A stretch of 64,000 nucleotides of DNA, from NCBI RefSeq assembly GCF_003627035.1, contig NZ_CP032626.1, positions 372,001 to 436,000 of the forward strand, read 5' to 3'. Position 1 is the stretch's first letter; every line of letters starts with the position of its first letter. This stretch comes from Apilactobacillus bombintestini (GTDB taxonomy: Bacteria > Bacillota > Bacilli > Lactobacillales > Lactobacillaceae). Below are positions 55,421-64,000 of this stretch, piece after piece. Position numbers and translations under genes: made by a program. Under the pieces are notes generated by a model. That model was given only the letters and a program-made list of their open reading frames with translations, was not told the DNA's origin and did not search any database.

Positions 55421-56092
55421 GTGGGTCAAAAGATAAATCCTACCGGATTACGTGTCGGAGTTATTCGTGATTGGGACGCTAAATGGTATGCTGATAAGGC
55501 AGACTTTGCTAACAATCTAAACGAAGACCTAAAAATCCGTGAATATATTAGTAAAAGACTCGCTGACGCTTCCGTATCAAGAGTTGTAATTGAACGTGCT
55601 GCAAAGCGCATCAACATTTCAATTCATACTGCTAAACCAGGTATGGTTATCGGAAAAGGCGGTTCAGAAGTCGAAAATCTTCGTAAAGAATTAAATAATT
55701 TAACAGGTAAGAGAGTGCACATCAACATCATCGAAATCAAGAAACCTGATTTAGATGCTAAATTAGTTGGTGAAAATGTTGCTCGTCAACTTGAAGGACG
55801 TGTAGCTTTCCGTCGTGCAATGCGTCAAGGAATGCAACGTTCAAGTCGTTCCGGTGCTAAGGGTGTTAAAGTCCAAGTTTCTGGTCGTCTAAATGGTGCA
55901 GATATGTCACGTGTGGAATCATACGCTGAAGGAACTGTTCCATTGCATACTCTAAGAGCTGATATTGATTACGCATGGGAAGAAGCTCACACTACTTATG
56001 GTTCAATCGGTGTTAAGACTTGGATCTACCGTGGTGAAGTTTTACCAGAAATCAATAATGATGCTCAAAAAACTAACAAAGGAGGGAAATAA
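55421..56092 (+). CDS. rpsC: 30S ribosomal protein S3
   Basis: The 223-residue S3 protein has the KH domain signature [18 protein letters not shown] and the C-terminal GVKVWIYRGE-like strand ([10 protein letters not shown]). The start is GTG after AGGAGGG, 13 bases after rplV. Confidence 0.98.
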   Translation: MGQKINPTGLRVGVIRDWDAKWYADKADFANNLNEDLKIREYISKRLADASVSRVVIERAAKRINISIHTAKPGMVIGKGGSEVENLRKELNNLTGKRVHINIIEIKKPDLDAKLVGENVARQLEGRVAFRRAMRQGMQRSSRSGAKGVKVQVSGRLNGADMSRVESYAEGTVPLHTLRADIDYAWEEAHTTYGSIGVKTWIYRGEVLPEINNDAQKTNKGGK

Positions 56093-56094
56093 AC

Positions 56095-56529
56095 ATGCTA
56101 GTACCAAAACGTGTTAAGTTCCGTCGTGAACACCGTGGTAAGTTACGTGGCCATTCAAAAGGTGGTAACACTGTTGCTTTCGGTGATTTCGGTTTACAAG
56201 CTATTGATTCACATTGGATCAGTAACCGTCAAATCGAAGCTTGCCGTATTGCTATGACAAGATACATGAAACGTGGTGGGAAAGTTTGGATTAAAATTTT
56301 CCCTCACAAGTCTTACACTGAAAAAGGTGTAGGAGTTCGTATGGGTAATGGTAAAGGTTCTCCCGCAGGATGGGTTGCTCCAGTTAAACGTGGTAAAGTC
56401 CTATTCGAAGTTGGAGAAGTTTCCGACGAAGTTGCTATTAAAGCTTTACGTTTAGCTTCAGCTAAACTTCCTGTTCGAACCAAGATTATTAAACGTGAGG
56501 AAGTAGGTGGCGAATCAAATGAAGGCTAA
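56095..56529 (+). CDS. rplP: 50S ribosomal protein L16
   Basis: The 144-residue L16 protein has [20 protein letters not shown] and the conserved [17 protein letters not shown]. It begins 2 bases after rpsC and overlaps rpmC at its end, so translation of these genes is coupled. Confidence 0.98.
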   Translation: MLVPKRVKFRREHRGKLRGHSKGGNTVAFGDFGLQAIDSHWISNRQIEACRIAMTRYMKRGGKVWIKIFPHKSYTEKGVGVRMGNGKGSPAGWVAPVKRGKVLFEVGEVSDEVAIKALRLASAKLPVRTKIIKREEVGGESNEG

Positions 56530-56713
56530 AGAAATTAATGAACTAACCACTGCTCAAATGCATGAAAAAGAACAAAGTTATAAAGAAGAATTATTCAACC
56601 TTCGTTTTCAATTAGCTACTGGTCAATTGGAAAACACTGCAAGATTGAAGAAAGTTCGTAAGAACATCGCACGTATTAAGACTGCTTTGCGTCAACAAGA
56701 ACTTAACAAATAG
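56519..56713 (+). CDS. rpmC: 50S ribosomal protein L29
   Basis: The 64-residue L29 protein is a two-helix protein at the tunnel exit with [32 protein letters not shown] 56519 gives the family start MKAKEI and overlaps rplP by 11 bases; an earlier GTG would overlap the ribosome binding site. Confidence 0.96.
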   Translation: MKAKEINELTTAQMHEKEQSYKEELFNLRFQLATGQLENTARLKKVRKNIARIKTALRQQELNK

Positions 56714-56741
56714 AATACGATAAAAAGGAGGTCAATGTTAT

Positions 56742-57002
56742 ATGGAACGTAATATGCGTAAGGTCTACAGAGGCCGTGTTGTTTCAGACAAAATGGACAA
56801 AACCATTGCTGTTGTTGTTGAAACATACAAAACACATCCTACTTACGGAAAACGTGTTAAGTACTCAAAGAAGTACAAAGCTCATGACGAAAACAATGAA
56901 GCTAAAAAAGGCGATATTGTAGAAATTATGGAAACACGTAAGTTATCTGCTACAAAGAATTTCCGTTTAGTTAATATCGTTAAAAAAGCTGTTATTATCT
57001 AA
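56742..57002 (+). CDS. rpsQ: 30S ribosomal protein S17
   Basis: The 86-residue S17 protein has the OB-fold pattern [19 protein letters not shown] and [17 protein letters not shown] 56742 follows AAAAGGAGG; a second in-frame ATG four codons on is less likely. Confidence 0.96.
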   Translation: MERNMRKVYRGRVVSDKMDKTIAVVVETYKTHPTYGKRVKYSKKYKAHDENNEAKKGDIVEIMETRKLSATKNFRLVNIVKKAVII

Positions 57003-57058
57003 TATAAGTGATAAATTTTATCGTATTCTTAGTAAATACCGGAAGGAGGGTATTAGCT

Positions 57059-57427
57059 GTGATTCAACAAGAAAGTCGTTTGAAAGTTGCTGATAACTCA
57101 GGTGCTCGTGAACTATTAACTATTAAAGTTTTAGGTGGATCAAGCAGAAGATATGCAGGTATCGGTGATATCGTTGTTGCTACTGTAAAACAAGCAACAC
57201 CAGGTGGCGTTGTCAAAAAGGGTGACGTTGTTAAAGCTGTTATCGTAAGAACTAAGGCTGTTTCTCGTCGTTCAGATGGTTCATACATTCGTTTCGATGA
57301 AAATGCTGCTGTTCTAGTTCAAGATGATAAAAGTCCTAAGGGAACTCGTATTTTCGGACCAGTTGCACGTGAATTACGTGACAACAAGTTCATGAAGATC
57401 GTTTCTCTAGCCCCTGAAGTACTTTAA
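57059..57427 (+). CDS. rplN: 50S ribosomal protein L14
   Basis: The 122-residue L14 protein has the exact family length and start ([18 protein letters not shown]). The start is GTG 57059 after GGAAGGAGGG; an upstream open stretch to 57008 has no homology. It is the first gene of the spc part of the cluster. Confidence 0.97.
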   Translation: MIQQESRLKVADNSGARELLTIKVLGGSSRRYAGIGDIVVATVKQATPGGVVKKGDVVKAVIVRTKAVSRRSDGSYIRFDENAAVLVQDDKSPKGTRIFGPVARELRDNKFMKIVSLAPEVL

Positions 57428-57459
57428 TCAATCAATGTCAACCAAGGAGGTGCCAATAA

Positions 57460-57768
57460 ATGTTTATTAAAACTGGTGACAAAGTTCGCGTAATCAGTGG
57501 TAAAGATAAAGGTAAAGAAGGTACTGTTACCAAAACTATTGCCTCAAAAGATCGCGTAGTTGTTGAAGGAATTAACATGGTTAAGAAACACCAAAAGGCT
57601 TCACAAGCTAACCCACAAGGTGGCATTAATGATGTTGAAGCTCCAATTCATGTTTCAAACGTTATGTTAATTGACCCATCAACAAATGAACCAACAAAAG
57701 TTGGATTCAAATTTGAAAATGGTAAGAAAGTTCGTATTTCTAAAAAATCAAACAAATCAATCGATTAA
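57460..57768 (+). CDS. rplX: 50S ribosomal protein L24
   Basis: The 102-residue L24 protein has the KOW motif [18 protein letters not shown] and the [12 protein letters not shown] stretch. AAGGAGGTG precedes the ATG. Confidence 0.97.
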   Translation: MFIKTGDKVRVISGKDKGKEGTVTKTIASKDRVVVEGINMVKKHQKASQANPQGGINDVEAPIHVSNVMLIDPSTNEPTKVGFKFENGKKVRISKKSNKSID

Positions 57769-57796
57769 AATTTAATTGAAAGGAGGATACCTTTCC

Positions 57797-58339
57797 ATGT
57801 CAAACCGTTTACAAGATCAATACAAAAATGAAATTGCAAAAAACTTAGTTGATAAATTCAACTATTCATCAATCATGCAAGCTCCTAAGCTTGACAAAAT
57901 CGTTCTAAACATGGGTGTTGGTGACGCTGTTACTAACGCCAAGAACCTTGACGAAGCCGTTGCTGAGTTAACTCAAATTTCTGGTCAAAAACCTTTAGTA
58001 ACTAAAGCTAAGAAATCAATCGCTGGTTTCCGTTTACGTGAAGGTATGGCAATTGGTGCTAAAGTTACTCTACGTGGTGAACGTATGTATGACTTCTTAG
58101 ACAAGTTAATCAACGTTTCACTACCACGTGTTCGTGACTTCCATGGTGTTAACAACCGTTCATTCGACGGTCGTGGTAACTACACTTTGGGTATTCGTGA
58201 ACAATTAATTTTCCCAGAAATTAACTATGACAATGTTAACCGTGTACGTGGATTAGACATCGTAATGGTAACAACTGCAAATACCGATGAAGAATCCAAA
58301 GAATTGTTAACTCAATTCGGTATGCCATTCGCAAAATAA
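57797..58339 (+). CDS. rplE: 50S ribosomal protein L5
   Basis: The 180-residue L5 protein has [39 protein letters not shown] and GMDIV-like ([15 protein letters not shown]) regions. ATG 57797 follows GAAAGGAGGAT and gives the family length; an earlier frame extension overlaps that site. Confidence 0.97.
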   Translation: MSNRLQDQYKNEIAKNLVDKFNYSSIMQAPKLDKIVLNMGVGDAVTNAKNLDEAVAELTQISGQKPLVTKAKKSIAGFRLREGMAIGAKVTLRGERMYDFLDKLINVSLPRVRDFHGVNNRSFDGRGNYTLGIREQLIFPEINYDNVNRVRGLDIVMVTTANTDEESKELLTQFGMPFAK

Positions 58340-58357
58340 TAGGAGGGTATAAATAAT

Positions 58358-58543
58358 ATGGCTAGAAAAGCATTAGTTGTAAAAAGTGAACGTCCTGCTA
58401 AGTTCTCAACAAGAAATTACACTCGTTGCGAACGCTGTGGTAGACCTCATTCAGTTTACAAGAAGTTTCATTTATGCCGTCTATGTCTCAGAGATCTTGC
58501 CCACAAAGGACAAATCCCTGGTATGAAGAAGGCAAGTTGGTAA
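58358..58543 (+). CDS. rpsZ: 30S ribosomal protein S14, zinc-binding type
   Basis: The 61-residue S14 protein is the short zinc form, with CERCGR and CRLCLRD giving a four-Cys site. The organism may also carry a zinc-independent S14 elsewhere for zinc starvation; that is not in view. AGGAGGG precedes the ATG. Confidence 0.97.
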   Translation: MARKALVVKSERPAKFSTRNYTRCERCGRPHSVYKKFHLCRLCLRDLAHKGQIPGMKKASW

Positions 58544-58575
58544 AATTTACTATATAGACAAGGAGGTTTACGTTA

Positions 58576-58974
58576 ATGTCCATGACAGATCCAATCGCTG
58601 ACTTTTTAACAAGAATTCGTAACGCTAACATGGTTCGTCACGAATCTGTTGAAGTTCCAGCATCAAAAATGAAAAAGAACATCGCTGAAATCTTAAAACG
58701 TGAAGGTTTCGTTCGCGACGTTGAATATGTTGATGACGACAAACAAGGCGTTATCCGCGTATTTCTAAAATATGGTAAGAATAATGAACGCGTTATTTCT
58801 GGTTTGAAACGTATTTCAAAACCAGGTCTACGTTCATACGTAAAATCTGATTCAATTCCTAAGGTATTAAATGGTTTAGGTATTGCAATTATTTCAACTT
58901 CTGAAGGTGTTATCACTGATAAAGAAGCTCGTGCTAAAAAAATTGGTGGAGAAGTATTAGCATACGTTTGGTAA
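58576..58974 (+). CDS. rpsH: 30S ribosomal protein S8
   Basis: The 132-residue S8 protein has [19 protein letters not shown] and the C-terminal [26 protein letters not shown]. In E. coli S8 regulates the spc operon; no matching site was identified here. AAGGAGG precedes the ATG. Confidence 0.98.
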   Translation: MSMTDPIADFLTRIRNANMVRHESVEVPASKMKKNIAEILKREGFVRDVEYVDDDKQGVIRVFLKYGKNNERVISGLKRISKPGLRSYVKSDSIPKVLNGLGIAIISTSEGVITDKEARAKKIGGEVLAYVW

Positions 58975-59005
58975 TACTTTTCGCTTGAACTGGAGGTGTA
59001 ATTAA

Positions 59006-59545
59006 ATGAGTCGTATTGGTTACAAGAAAGTTGTTTTACCAGAAGGTGTTGAATTAACTACTGAAGGTAACAACGTAACTGTTAAAGGTGCAAAGGGTTC
59101 ACTAACTCGTGAATTCTCACCACTTATCAAGATGAACGTTAATGATAACGTTGTAACTTTTGAACCTGCTGTTAGATACGATAACAAGGTACGTGCAATG
59201 CACGGTACTATGCGTGCTAACTTAAACAACATGGTTGAAGGTGTAACTACTGGTTTTACTAAGACACTTAAATTAGTCGGTGTTGGTTACCGTACTCAAG
59301 TTAAGGGTTCAGTACTAGAACTAAACGTTGGTTACTCAAATCCCGTTGAAATCCAAGTAGACGATGATTTGAAGGTTGAAACTCCTGATAGTTTAACTAT
59401 CGTTATCAGTGGTATCAACAAGGAACACGTTGGTGACTTTGCTGCTCGTGTTCGTGCCGTTCGTTCACCAGAACCTTACAAAGGTAAAGGTATTCGTTAC
59501 GAAAACGAAGTTGTTCGTCGTAAGGAAGGTAAGACTGGTAAGTAA
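59006..59545 (+). CDS. rplF: 50S ribosomal protein L6
   Basis: The 179-residue L6 protein has the two-fold duplicated domain, with [16 protein letters not shown] and the C-terminal [36 protein letters not shown] precedes the ATG. Confidence 0.98.
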   Translation: MSRIGYKKVVLPEGVELTTEGNNVTVKGAKGSLTREFSPLIKMNVNDNVVTFEPAVRYDNKVRAMHGTMRANLNNMVEGVTTGFTKTLKLVGVGYRTQVKGSVLELNVGYSNPVEIQVDDDLKVETPDSLTIVISGINKEHVGDFAARVRAVRSPEPYKGKGIRYENEVVRRKEGKTGK

Positions 59546-59600
59546 TGAGTTGAATCTCGTTGCTTAACAATTTTTAAATAAAATTTAAGAGGTGACTATT

Positions 59601-59957
59601 TTGATTAATAAACCAGATAAGAACAAGACACGTCAACGTCGTCATTTACGTGTCCGTAATAAGATCTCTGGTACTGCTGTGTGCCCACGTTTGAACGTAT
59701 ACCGTTCCAACAAAAACATCTACGCTCAAGTTATTGATGACGTAGCGGGTGTTACGCTTGCTAGTGCCTCAACTCTAGATAAAGAAGTAAACGGTTCAAA
59801 CAAGACTGAACAAGCATCATCTGTTGGTGCTTTAGTTGCAAAACGTGCCGTTGAAAAGAATGTTAAAAATGTTGTTTTCGATCGTGGTGGATACTTATAC
59901 CACGGACGTGTACAAGCTCTTGCTGAAGCTGCACGTGAAAACGGACTAGAATTTTAA
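59601..59957 (+). CDS. rplR: 50S ribosomal protein L18
   Basis: The 118-residue L18 protein binds 5S rRNA. It has [34 protein letters not shown] and the C-terminal [24 protein letters not shown]. The start is TTG 59601, 6 bases after AAGAGGTG; the GTG at 59592 is part of that site. Confidence 0.95.
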   Translation: MINKPDKNKTRQRRHLRVRNKISGTAVCPRLNVYRSNKNIYAQVIDDVAGVTLASASTLDKEVNGSNKTEQASSVGALVAKRAVEKNVKNVVFDRGGYLYHGRVQALAEAARENGLEF

Positions 59958-59977
59958 AAAAAGGAGGAATAACCATA

Positions 59978-60481
59978 ATGGCTGAAATTATTGATCCAAG
60001 TAAATTAGAACTTGAAGATACTGTTGTATCAATCAACCGTATTACTAAGGTTGTTAAAGGTGGACGTCGTCTACGTTTCGCTGCTTTAGTAGTTGTTGGT
60101 GATAGAAACGGTCATGTAGGATTTGGTACTGGTAAAGCTCAAGAAGTTCCAGACGCAATCCGTAAGGCTGTTGATGATGGTCGTAAGAACTTAATCACTG
60201 TTCCTAAAGTTGGTACTACTATTCCTCATGAAATTATCGGTACTTTTGGTGGCGGTAAGATCATGTTAAAACCTGCTGAAGAAGGTTCTGGTGTTGCCGC
60301 TGGTGGTGCCGTTCGTTCAGTTATGGAATTAGCTGGTATTGATGATGTTACAAGTAAGCGTCTAGGTTCAGATACTCCAATCAATGCTATCCGTGCTACA
60401 TTCGAAGGACTAAAAGCATTGAAGAGTGCAGAAAAGGTTTCCACATTACGTGGCGTTTCTGCTCAACATTTAGCAGAATAA
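59978..60481 (+). CDS. rpsE: 30S ribosomal protein S5
   Basis: The 167-residue S5 protein has [30 protein letters not shown] and the [26 protein letters not shown] region. The loop positions linked to spectinomycin resistance look wild type. AAAGGAGG precedes the ATG. Confidence 0.98.
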   Translation: MAEIIDPSKLELEDTVVSINRITKVVKGGRRLRFAALVVVGDRNGHVGFGTGKAQEVPDAIRKAVDDGRKNLITVPKVGTTIPHEIIGTFGGGKIMLKPAEEGSGVAAGGAVRSVMELAGIDDVTSKRLGSDTPINAIRATFEGLKALKSAEKVSTLRGVSAQHLAE

Positions 60482-60495
60482 GGAGGGGTTAGAAG

Positions 60496-60678
60496 ATGGC
60501 TCAATTAAAGATTACTTTAACTCACAGTGCAAATCACCGTCTCCCCAAACAACGTAAAATTGTTAAGGCTCTAGGATTAGGTCGTATTAACAGTACTGTT
60601 GTAAAACCTGATAACGAAGCAACTCGTGGAGCTCTGTTCCATATTGCACACTTAGTTAAAGTTGAACAAGTAAAGTAA
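60496..60678 (+). CDS. rpmD: 50S ribosomal protein L30
   Basis: The 60-residue L30 protein has [42 protein letters not shown] precedes the ATG, 14 bases after rpsE. Confidence 0.97.
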   Translation: MAQLKITLTHSANHRLPKQRKIVKALGLGRINSTVVKPDNEATRGALFHIAHLVKVEQVK

Positions 60679-60703
60679 TAAATAACAAGGAGGTGCACTT
60701 CAA

Positions 60704-61135
60704 ATGAAATTACATGAATTAAAAGCTGCAGAAGGTTCTCGTTCTTCAAGACAACGTATCGGTCGTGGAATGGGAAGCAAAGGTAAGACTTCTGGTCGTG
60801 GTCAAAAAGGTCAAAAGGCTCGTAGTAAGACACGTCTTGGCTTCGAAGGGGGCCAAATGCCTTTCTACCGTAGAATGCCTAAACGTGGTTTCACAAACAT
60901 TAACCGTAAAGAATTTGCTATCGTTAACTTATCTTCATTAGATCAATTTGATGATGGCGCTGAAGTTACACCAGAAACTTTAATGGAAGCTGGTATCGTT
61001 AAGAACGCCAAAGACGGAATTAAGGTTCTAGGTAATGGTGAACTTAACAAGAAACTTACTGTTAAAGCAAACAAATTTTCAGAAGCTGCTAAATCAGCTA
61101 TTGAAAATGCTGGCGGTAAGATTGAGGTGATCTAG
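60704..61135 (+). CDS. rplO: 50S ribosomal protein L15
   Basis: The 143-residue L15 protein has the Gly/Arg-rich [24 protein letters not shown] and [18 protein letters not shown]. Its stop directly abuts the secY start, so L15 and SecY are translationally linked. Confidence 0.98.
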   Translation: MKLHELKAAEGSRSSRQRIGRGMGSKGKTSGRGQKGQKARSKTRLGFEGGQMPFYRRMPKRGFTNINRKEFAIVNLSSLDQFDDGAEVTPETLMEAGIVKNAKDGIKVLGNGELNKKLTVKANKFSEAAKSAIENAGGKIEVI

Positions 61136-62452
61136 ATGCTATCAACCTTGAAAAACGCTTTTAAAGTAAAGGATATTAGAAATAAGATTCTATTTACTTT
61201 AGGGGTTTTAATCGTATTTAGACTGGGAGCTTATATTACAGTTCCTGGGATAAACGCTAAAGCGCTCCAAAGCGTTGCTTCATCTGGTTTAGTTAGCATT
61301 TTAAACACCTTTAGTGGTGGTGGATTAACAAATTATTCACTTTTCGCTATGGGTGTTTCACCATATATTACTGCACAAATTATTGTCCAATTACTACAAA
61401 TGGATATCGTTCCTCGCTTTGTTGAATGGAGTAAACAAGGTGAAGTGGGGAGACGTAAGTTGAACCAAGTGACAAGAATACTTACAGTATTTCTTGCATT
61501 TGTGCAGTCGATTGGAATTACAGCCGGATTTAACACTTTAAGCAGTTTGAACTTAGTTCAAAATCCTGGTCCTGCTACTTATTTGAGTATCGGTTTGATT
61601 TTAACCGGTGGTTCAATGTTAACAACTTGGATGGGTGACATGATCACTGATCGAGGTATTGGTCAGGGTGTTTCAATGATTATCTTTGCAGGTATCATTG
61701 CAAGAATTCCAGTTGGAATTCAACAATTATATAAAGAATACATTGTTGGGGATAATTCTTCCCAACTATGGCAATCTATAATCTTTATAATTGCACTATT
61801 TATAGTTGTTCTTATAATTGTTACTTTTGTTACCTGGTTCCAACAAGCTGAACGTAGGATTCCAATGCAATATACAAGAAGAGAAACAGGAGCTTCAGAC
61901 AACAGTTACCTTCCATTGAAGGTTAACGTTGCTGGAGTTATCCCAGTTATCTTTGCCAGTTCGTTTATTTCAACACCACAAGCTATTTTGCTTTTCTTTG
62001 CTGGAAAACATTCTGGTGATGGTTGGTACCAAGTATTGAGTAATGTGTTTAACATGCAAACTACTTCTGGTGCTACTCTTTACACTGTATTAATTGTTGT
62101 CTTTACTTTCTTCTATGCATTTGTTCAAGTAAACCCTGAAAAACTTTCAGAAAACTTGCAAAAGCAAGGAAGTTATATTCCAGGTGTTTGGCCAGGTAAT
62201 GGTACACAAAAATATGTGTCTCAAGTTCTAATGAGACTTAGTGTTGTTGGTGCTTTATTCCTTGGAGTTGTCGCTTTAATTCCTTTAATTGCACAAAACG
62301 TTTGGAACTTAGACGAATCCATCGGTCTTGGTGGTACTAGTTTACTAATTGTTGTTGGTGTTGCCATTGAAACAATTAGACAAGTTCGTGGATTAATGAT
62401 GAAACAAGAATATGTTGGATTCATTCAAAACCCACGTCCAAAGAATTTATAA
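61136..62452 (+). CDS. secY: Protein translocase subunit SecY
   Basis: SecY is the channel of the Sec translocon. The 438-residue protein has ten membrane helices, the plug region near [21 protein letters not shown] and the cytoplasmic loop [16 protein letters not shown]. The C-terminal [14 protein letters not shown] is also conserved. GAGGTGATCT at the end of rplO is the ribosome binding site. It shares the spc operon with ribosomal proteins. Confidence 0.98.
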   Translation: MLSTLKNAFKVKDIRNKILFTLGVLIVFRLGAYITVPGINAKALQSVASSGLVSILNTFSGGGLTNYSLFAMGVSPYITAQIIVQLLQMDIVPRFVEWSKQGEVGRRKLNQVTRILTVFLAFVQSIGITAGFNTLSSLNLVQNPGPATYLSIGLILTGGSMLTTWMGDMITDRGIGQGVSMIIFAGIIARIPVGIQQLYKEYIVGDNSSQLWQSIIFIIALFIVVLIIVTFVTWFQQAERRIPMQYTRRETGASDNSYLPLKVNVAGVIPVIFASSFISTPQAILLFFAGKHSGDGWYQVLSNVFNMQTTSGATLYTVLIVVFTFFYAFVQVNPEKLSENLQKQGSYIPGVWPGNGTQKYVSQVLMRLSVVGALFLGVVALIPLIAQNVWNLDESIGLGGTSLLIVVGVAIETIRQVRGLMMKQEYVGFIQNPRPKNL

Positions 62453-62477
62453 TTTTGCAGTTGGAGGTAAATTAAAT

Positions 62478-63137
62478 ATGTCAATGAATTTAATCTTAAT
62501 GGGACTTCCTGGTGCTGGTAAAGGTACACAAGCTGAATCCATTATTAAAAATTATGGAATTCCACATATCTCTACTGGAGATATCTTTCGTGCCGCTATA
62601 AAAAACCAAACTGAAATGGGATTAAAGGCAAAACAATATATCGACAAAGGGAACTTAGTTCCTGATGACGTAACATGTGGAATTGTTAAAGATCGTTTGT
62701 CAAAGGACGATACTAAAGAAGGATATATGTTAGACGGTTTTCCTAGAACAATTGATCAAGCAAATGCTTTACAAGAAATTTGTAAAGAACTTGGTCGTCC
62801 ATTGGATGCTGTTATAAATATTGACGTTGACCCTAAAGTTCTTGTTGATCGACTTTCAGGTAGATTCATTTGTAAAGATTGTGGTGCTACTTACCACAAA
62901 CTTTACAAGATGCCTAAAGTTGAAAATACTTGTGATATTTGTGGTGGCCATGAATTTTATCAACGTAGTGATGACAAGCCTGAAACAGTTAAGAACCGTT
63001 TGGATGTAAATATCAAGATGAATACTCCATTAGTTGATTTTTACAAAGAACGCAACTTGCTATTCACTGTCGATGGTAGTCAAGATATTGATGATGTTAC
63101 TAAAGACATTGACAAAATACTTAAAGATTTTAAGTAG
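62478..63137 (+). CDS. adk: Adenylate kinase
   Basis: Adk interconverts 2 ADP with ATP and AMP. The 219-residue protein has P-loop [11 protein letters not shown], the LDGFPRT motif, and a long LID with four Cys (CKDC and CDIC) that bind zinc as in other Gram-positive enzymes. ATG 62478 follows TTGGAGG; an in-frame ATG two codons on is a possible alternative. No map gene follows, unlike in Bacillus. Confidence 0.97.
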   Translation: MSMNLILMGLPGAGKGTQAESIIKNYGIPHISTGDIFRAAIKNQTEMGLKAKQYIDKGNLVPDDVTCGIVKDRLSKDDTKEGYMLDGFPRTIDQANALQEICKELGRPLDAVINIDVDPKVLVDRLSGRFICKDCGATYHKLYKMPKVENTCDICGGHEFYQRSDDKPETVKNRLDVNIKMNTPLVDFYKERNLLFTVDGSQDIDDVTKDIDKILKDFK

Positions 63138-63308
63138 TTATTGACAATTGATTGTCGGTATGATTGCTTATGTTGCCGTAAGTATATTTGTGTGATAAAC
63201 TAACCCATGTGTATCTGCGATATGCCTACACTGCGGGCTTTTTCCAACAATATCTTGATATTCTGGTTACCGTAATGTAGGAATCGTATTATTCGAGGAG
63301 GAAATTCT
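63138..63308 (+). promoter_or_regulatory. infA leader with promoter candidates and structured elements
   Basis: The gap holds TTGACA (63142-63147), which overlaps the small palindrome GACAAT-TG-ATTGTC (63144-63157), and a second candidate, TTGCCG (63174-63179) with TAAACT (63197-63202), 17 bases apart. Further on there are GTGTA/TACAC (63210-63232) and AATATC/GATATT (about 63250-63263) hairpins. It ends with CGAGGAGG. An internal promoter and a structured infA leader are likely, but no known motif is recognised. Confidence 0.45.
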
Positions 63309-63527
63309 TTGTCTAAAGATAATGTTATTGAAATTGAAGGTAAAGTAACTGAAACTTTACCAAATGCTATGTTTCGTGTTGAATTAGAAAATGGGCATGA
63401 AATTTTGGCTCACGTATCTGGAAAAATTAGAATGCATTACATTCGTATTTTACCCGGTGATCGTGTCACTGTTGAAATGTCACCATATGATTTAAGCAAG
63501 GGACGTATTACTTACCGTTACAAGTAA
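63309..63527 (+). CDS. infA: Translation initiation factor IF-1
   Basis: The 72-residue IF-1 is a single OB-fold protein that blocks the A site during initiation. It has [32 protein letters not shown] and ends [12 protein letters not shown]. The start is TTG, set by GAGGAGG 8 bases upstream; no ATG is available. Confidence 0.97.
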   Translation: MSKDNVIEIEGKVTETLPNAMFRVELENGHEILAHVSGKIRMHYIRILPGDRVTVEMSPYDLSKGRITYRYK

Positions 63528-63559
63528 TAATATGTCTTGAAGTATAGGAGGGTTATATA

Positions 63560-63676
63560 ATGAAGGTTCGTCCATCAGTAAAACCAATGTGTGAAAATTG
63601 TAAAGTAATTAAGAGAAAAGGCCGTGTTATGGTCATTTGCTCAAATCCAAAACATAAACAAAGACAAGGCAAGTAA
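63560..63676 (+). CDS. rpmJ: 50S ribosomal protein L36
   Basis: The 38-residue L36 protein reads [20 protein letters not shown] and ends [10 protein letters not shown]. It is the zinc-binding form, with Cys11, Cys14, Cys27 and a following His. AGGAGGG precedes the ATG. It is a very short gene easily missed by automatic calling. Confidence 0.97.
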   Translation: MKVRPSVKPMCENCKVIKRKGRVMVICSNPKHKQRQGK

Positions 63677-63703
63677 TTTATATAAAACAGGAGGTGTGTT
63701 TTA

Positions 63704-64000
63704 ATGGCTCGTATCGCCGGAATTGATTTACCACGTGATAAGCGTGTCGTTATTGGTCTAACAAGCATCTACGGAATTGGTCAAAGCAGAGCTGCTGAAA
63801 TTCTTTCAAAAGCTGGCGTTTCAGAAGATGTTCGTGTTCGTGATCTAACTCCAGACCAAGAAGATAAAATCCGTGAAGTTGTTGACAATTACAAAATTGA
63901 AGGTGACTTACGTCGTGAAGTAAGAATGAATATCAAGAAACTTCAAGAAATTGGTTCTTACCGTGGAATGCGTCACCGTCGTGGTTTACCTGTAAGAGGT
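63704..64000 (+). CDS. rpsM: 30S ribosomal protein S13, N-terminal part (3' end outside window)
   Basis: The first 99 codons of S13 are present, starting [19 protein letters not shown] and reaching the basic [13 protein letters not shown] stretch. The frame is open at the right edge. CAGGAGGTG precedes the ATG. It would be followed by rpsK, rpoA and rplQ in relatives. Confidence 0.97.
   Translation, partial: MARIAGIDLPRDKRVVIGLTSIYGIGQSRAAEILSKAGVSEDVRVRDLTPDQEDKIREVVDNYKIEGDLRREVRMNIKKLQEIGSYRGMRHRRGLPVRG

Overview
The window is from a low-GC Gram-positive bacterium, most likely a member of the Lactobacillaceae. The evidence is AT-rich DNA, strong AGGAGG ribosome binding sites, frequent TTG and GTG starts, a T-box before serS, a lysine riboswitch before lysP, CtsR-ClpC, a Lactobacillales-type rpoB leader, and the rpsL-rpsG-fusA-S10-spc order without tuf or map. 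Genus and species cannot be fixed from the sequence alone.

Layout. 1-3000: the 3' end of a guanylate-kinase-like gene, the azlCD branched-chain amino acid exporter and hflX. 3000-11200: an oligopeptide ABC transporter with two tandem, near-identical oppA genes followed by oppBCDF; a third copy of the oppA promoter and leader sits before oppB without an oppA gene. 11200-31900: mostly single genes or short operons separated by strong hairpin terminators. They include a histidine phosphatase, helD, coaA, guaA, an anion permease, a zinc alcohol dehydrogenase, a flavin-dependent fumarate-reductase-like enzyme, alpha-carbonic anhydrase, an RluA pseudouridine synthase, a DUF1003 protein, a CDF metal exporter, a DtxR/MntR-like regulator, a split ThrE exporter, a TauE/DUF1634 pair, a PAP2 phosphatase, an esterase and two GNAT acetyltransferases. 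31900-36000: lysine riboswitch-lysP, a deoxynucleoside kinase and T-box-serS. 36150-36990: an eight-tRNA cluster with its own promoter and no rRNA. 37000-40090: ctsR-clpC. 40090-47660: rpoB-rpoC behind an attenuator-like leader. 47646-48308: a prepilin peptidase on the opposite strand. 48350-64000: rpsL-rpsG-fusA, then the S10 and spc ribosomal protein operons through secY, adk, infA, rpmJ and the start of rpsM.

Function. The left half is nutrient uptake and export (peptides, lysine, branched-chain amino acids, metals, anions) with salvage and redox enzymes. The right half is the core gene-expression block: RNA polymerase, ribosomal proteins, EF-G, SecY, IF-1, seryl-tRNA synthetase and tRNAs. 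Control is visibly RNA-based: a T-box, a riboswitch, structured leaders before rpoB, rpsL, rpsJ and infA, and a conserved hairpin beside the ribosome binding site in the oppA leaders.

I found no CRISPR array, prophage, insertion sequence or recognisable defence system. Nothing supports claiming a wholly new system. The points most worth a second look are the orphan third oppA leader and its conserved hairpin, an azlC reading frame whose natural start codon is followed at once by TGA, a tRNA-Thr with an A34 anticodon, and an 11-bp spaced inverted repeat before the alcohol dehydrogenase.
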